From DATLYB01 sp964502525 (GTDB lineage: Bacteria > Bacteroidota > Bacteroidia > Chitinophagales > CAIOSU01): a DNA stretch of 8,268 nucleotides. The position numbers were made by a program, and so were the translations under genes. This document shows positions 7,041 through 8,268 of this stretch, piece after piece. The notes under the pieces were generated by a model. It had not been told where the DNA came from. It ran no database searches and worked only from the letters and a program-made list of their open reading frames with translations. The stretch is from contig CAZCXH010000198.1 of NCBI GenBank assembly GCA_964502525.1, positions 1 through 8,268 of the forward strand. Direction: 5' to 3'. Position 1 is the stretch's first letter, and the number at the start of each line of letters is the position of its first letter.

Positions 7041-7667
7041 TCAGGCGGCTACCAGCTTTCTCTTCACTGCATATCTAACCAGTTCCGAAGGATTATTCAA
7101 TCCAAGTTTATTGAGAATATTCTTGCGGTGAGTATTGATAGTGTGAATACTGCGGCAAAGCATCTTTGATATTTCAGCCGTTGTATAACCCTCTGCCACC
7201 AGCTTCACTATTTCAAGTTCACGGTCGGTCAGCAAAAGCCCCTCGCACGTTTCGGGTGTCCTGCCAAGAATATTCTCAACTATTTGCCCGCAGAAAAACT
7301 TCTCTCCGTTTGCCGTAGCGATGATGGCATCAAAAATTTCATCCTCGCCACACTCTTTCAGCAGGTAACTGAGAACTCCGAATTCGATGGAACTGACAAT
7401 ATCATGCTTATGACGGTTATTGCTGATCACGAGAATTTTGATTTCAGGATATTTGCGCCTGATATATACCAGATCGTCAATTGAAAAGGCGCCCGGCTGG
7501 TCATAGTCAATGATAAGCACGTCCGGTGTATGGAAGCGAAGAGTTTCCTTTAATTCGCTGATGTTATTGGCTTGTCCCGCCACCTCAAACCCCGTACGCT
7601 TCGAGAGAAGGCATTTCAGCCCTGTTTTTATAAGAAAATCACGATCTGCGATGACGATGCTAATCAT
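7041..7667 (-). CDS. NarL/LuxR-family response regulator
   Basis: This is a 208-residue two-component response regulator that binds DNA when phosphorylated. The receiver domain (about 1-120) has the phospho-acceptor D54 (LIIDYDQPG), S82 at the Thr/Ser switch position and the conserved K104 (YLLKE). The acidic pocket is unusual: it reads ADRD (D8, R9, D10) rather than the common ADDH, so the second acidic residue is replaced by Arg, with D10 perhaps compensating. The LuxR-type helix-turn-helix (about 144-201) is intact: LTDRELEIVKLVAEGYTTAE, ISKMLCRS, then the recognition helix HTINTHRKNILNKLGL. Length and layout are normal for the family. No histidine kinase lies in the window, so its signal and partner are unknown and it is probably an orphan here. 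It has its own promoter and a palindrome upstream. It lies 136 bases upstream of the nrdJ start and has no evident functional link to it. Confidence 0.92.
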   Translation of the reverse strand: MISIVIADRDFLIKTGLKCLLSKRTGFEVAGQANNISELKETLRFHTPDVLIIDYDQPGAFSIDDLVYIRRKYPEIKILVISNNRHKHDIVSSIEFGVLSYLLKECGEDEIFDAIIATANGEKFFCGQIVENILGRTPETCEGLLLTDRELEIVKLVAEGYTTAEISKMLCRSIHTINTHRKNILNKLGLNNPSELVRYAVKRKLVAA

Positions 7668-7693
7668 CTCTTGTTTAGACTATTTCTAAAGAA

Positions 7694-7725
7694 CAAAAAT
7701 AGCACGTACCAAGTGATATTCCAAA
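7694..7725 (-). promoter_or_regulatory. Promoter of the response regulator gene
   Basis: Read on the (-) strand: TTTG (7725-7722), a 20-base spacer, then TATTTTTG (7701-7694), an exact match to the Bacteroidota consensus TTTG-N19/21-TAnnTTTG. It leaves a leader of about 20 bases before ATG 7667. Confidence 0.72.
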
Positions 7726-7747
7726 GTTGTTCATGGTGCCGAAAAAA

Positions 7748-7765
7748 ATACCTAAGGGTAGGTAT
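7748..7765. promoter_or_regulatory. Palindrome, candidate operator upstream of the response regulator
   Basis: ATACCTA-AGGG-TAGGTAT is a perfect 7-bp inverted repeat with a 4-base centre, 22 bases upstream of the -33 element of the regulator's promoter. NarL-type regulators often bind short TAC-starting half-sites in inverted pairs, and both arms here begin TACCTA, so an activator or autoregulatory site is possible. This is inference. The same sequence could also form a small RNA hairpin if transcribed. Confidence 0.35.
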
Positions 7766-7938
7766 CCCGAAATAAGTGTAAAAAACGAACTGTGATCGGT
7801 ACGAAGGGCTCCGGACTTCTTCGGAGGATATACCATCGGGTTCTATTTAGTATAAGTTCGGAAACCTGTTTACCGATATACAAGCCACTTATGGCAATGT
7901 TCCCCCTTTTGTCCTATTCATTAGGCTGGTTTCAATTG
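7766..7938. other. Intergenic stretch with no recognised gene
   Basis: I find no convincing reading frame, RNA fold or known motif between the palindrome and the tandem repeat. There is only a weak hairpin, CTCCG (7809-7813) with CGGAG (7822-7826). Together with the repeats to its right, it makes 7668-8268 a gene-free region. Confidence 0.6.
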
Positions 7939-7939
7939 T

Positions 7940-8060
7940 GAGTCCGCCCTGAAAAGTCATCTGATGAATGATCAATAAAAATCATGCGGTATGTATTGGC
8001 GCTGTATCGTTCTATATGCAATTCAACTGATGACTAATACCGGTTTTTCAGAAGGGACTC
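7940..8060. mobile_element. Element B, copy 1: MITE-like inverted-repeat element
   Basis: This 121-bp non-coding element is bounded by imperfect terminal inverted repeats: GAGTCCGCCCTGAAAA on the left and TTTTCAGAAGGGACTC on the right (13 of 16 positions match). Just inside, AGTCATC is mirrored by GATGACT (8028-8034). A small internal hairpin, ATGAT / ATCAT, is also present. It has no transposase frame, so it would be a non-autonomous element moved by a related insertion sequence. I cannot assign the family and see no target-site duplication. Confidence 0.6.
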
Positions 8061-8061
8061 A

Positions 8062-8088
8062 AGGGCAGTTCTAAAAATTGCTCTTTTT
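8062..8088. repeat. Truncated left end of element A
   Basis: These 27 bases, AGGGCAGTTCTAAAAATTGC followed by TCTTTTT, equal the start of the element A copy at 8211 and, apart from one missing A, the start of the copy at 493. They stop abruptly where the second element B begins. Confidence 0.75.
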
Positions 8089-8209
8089 GAGTCCGCCCTG
8101 AAAAGTCATCTGATGAATGATCAATAAAAATCATGCGGTATGTATTGGCGCTGTATCGTTCTATATGCAATTCAACTGATGACTAATACCGGTTTTTCAG
8201 AAGGGACTC
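8089..8209. mobile_element. Element B, copy 2: MITE-like inverted-repeat element
   Basis: This is identical to copy 1 at 7940-8060, with the same terminal inverted repeats. It is followed at 8210 by the start of the longer element A copy. Confidence 0.6.
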
Positions 8210-8210
8210 A

Positions 8211-8268
8211 AGGGCAGTTCTAAAAATTGCTCTTTTTACGCCTCACCCCAACCCTCTCCATCTGGAGC
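8211..8268. mobile_element. Element A, second copy, cut by the window end
   Basis: From AGGGCAGTTCTAAAAATTGC through CTCTTTTT to CGCCTCACCCC and CCCTCTCC, this follows the copy at 493-541 with a few differences (five A instead of four, ACGCC instead of ATCGCC, AA instead of TT before CCCTCTCC). The central hairpin begins at CTCC-ATCT-GGAG and the right half lies outside the window. Confidence 0.7.

Larger units (their letters stand above)
7939..8237. repeat. Perfect 149-bp tandem duplication (two copies)
   Basis: Copy 1 spans 7939-8087 and copy 2 spans 8088-8236, with one more matching base at 8237. I find no mismatch between the copies by eye. Each unit consists of one whole element B (121 bp) plus a 28-base stretch, AAGGGCAGTTCTAAAAATTG and CTCTTTTT, which is the left end of element A with one extra leading A. 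Identity breaks at 7938 (G against T) and at 8089 (G against A in the second copy). Complete identity suggests a recent duplication, or an assembly artefact. Confidence 0.92.

Noticed and set aside
7572..7775. A 67-residue (+) frame crossing the regulator start and its promoter
   Set aside because: It overlaps the well-supported response regulator and its promoter and shows no domain or coding pattern.
7809..7826. Hairpin CTCCG / CGGAG as a terminator or RNA gene
   Set aside because: Only five pairs, no following T-run and no gene ending nearby.

Overview
The window looks like a chromosomal segment of a Bacteroidota bacterium. The evidence is a DUF3467 protein of the Bacteroidota type, a secreted protein with a type IX secretion (T9SS) C-terminal sorting domain, near absence of Shine-Dalgarno sequences, and promoters of the Bacteroidota form TTTG-N19/20-TAnnTTTG ahead of two genes. 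No phage, CRISPR or defence locus and no intact transposase is visible.

Layout, left to right. 1-112: no assignable gene. 113-430 (+): DUF3467 protein. 493-580: a palindromic repeat element ('element A'), which also lies at the right end of the window. 610-3708 (+): a large secreted multidomain protein with a signal peptide, a single-haem cytochrome c domain, a two-domain copper type II monooxygenase module of the PHM/DBH type with all six copper ligands, six Ig-like repeats of about 69 residues, a further PKD-like domain and a T9SS sorting domain. 3767-3840 (+): tRNA-Pro(GGG). 3854-4057 (+): remains of a GIY-YIG nuclease gene, broken by an in-frame TAA and missing its C-terminus. 4124-4291 (+): a possible tiny lipoprotein. 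4313-6904 (-): adenosylcobalamin-dependent (class II) ribonucleotide reductase nrdJ. 7041-7667 (-): NarL/LuxR-type response regulator. 7668-8268: promoter and palindrome of the regulator, about 170 bases with nothing recognisable, then a perfect 149-bp tandem duplication containing a MITE-like inverted-repeat element ('element B') plus the first bases of element A.

The genes do not form one pathway. nrdJ and the response regulator each have their own promoter, and the (+) and (-) groups converge at a probable bidirectional terminator near 4276-4313. The most interesting items are the haem c / copper monooxygenase fusion exported through T9SS, the decayed GIY-YIG gene beside a tRNA, and the two non-autonomous repeat families whose copies are physically combined at the right end. 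I did not find a clearly new multi-gene system.
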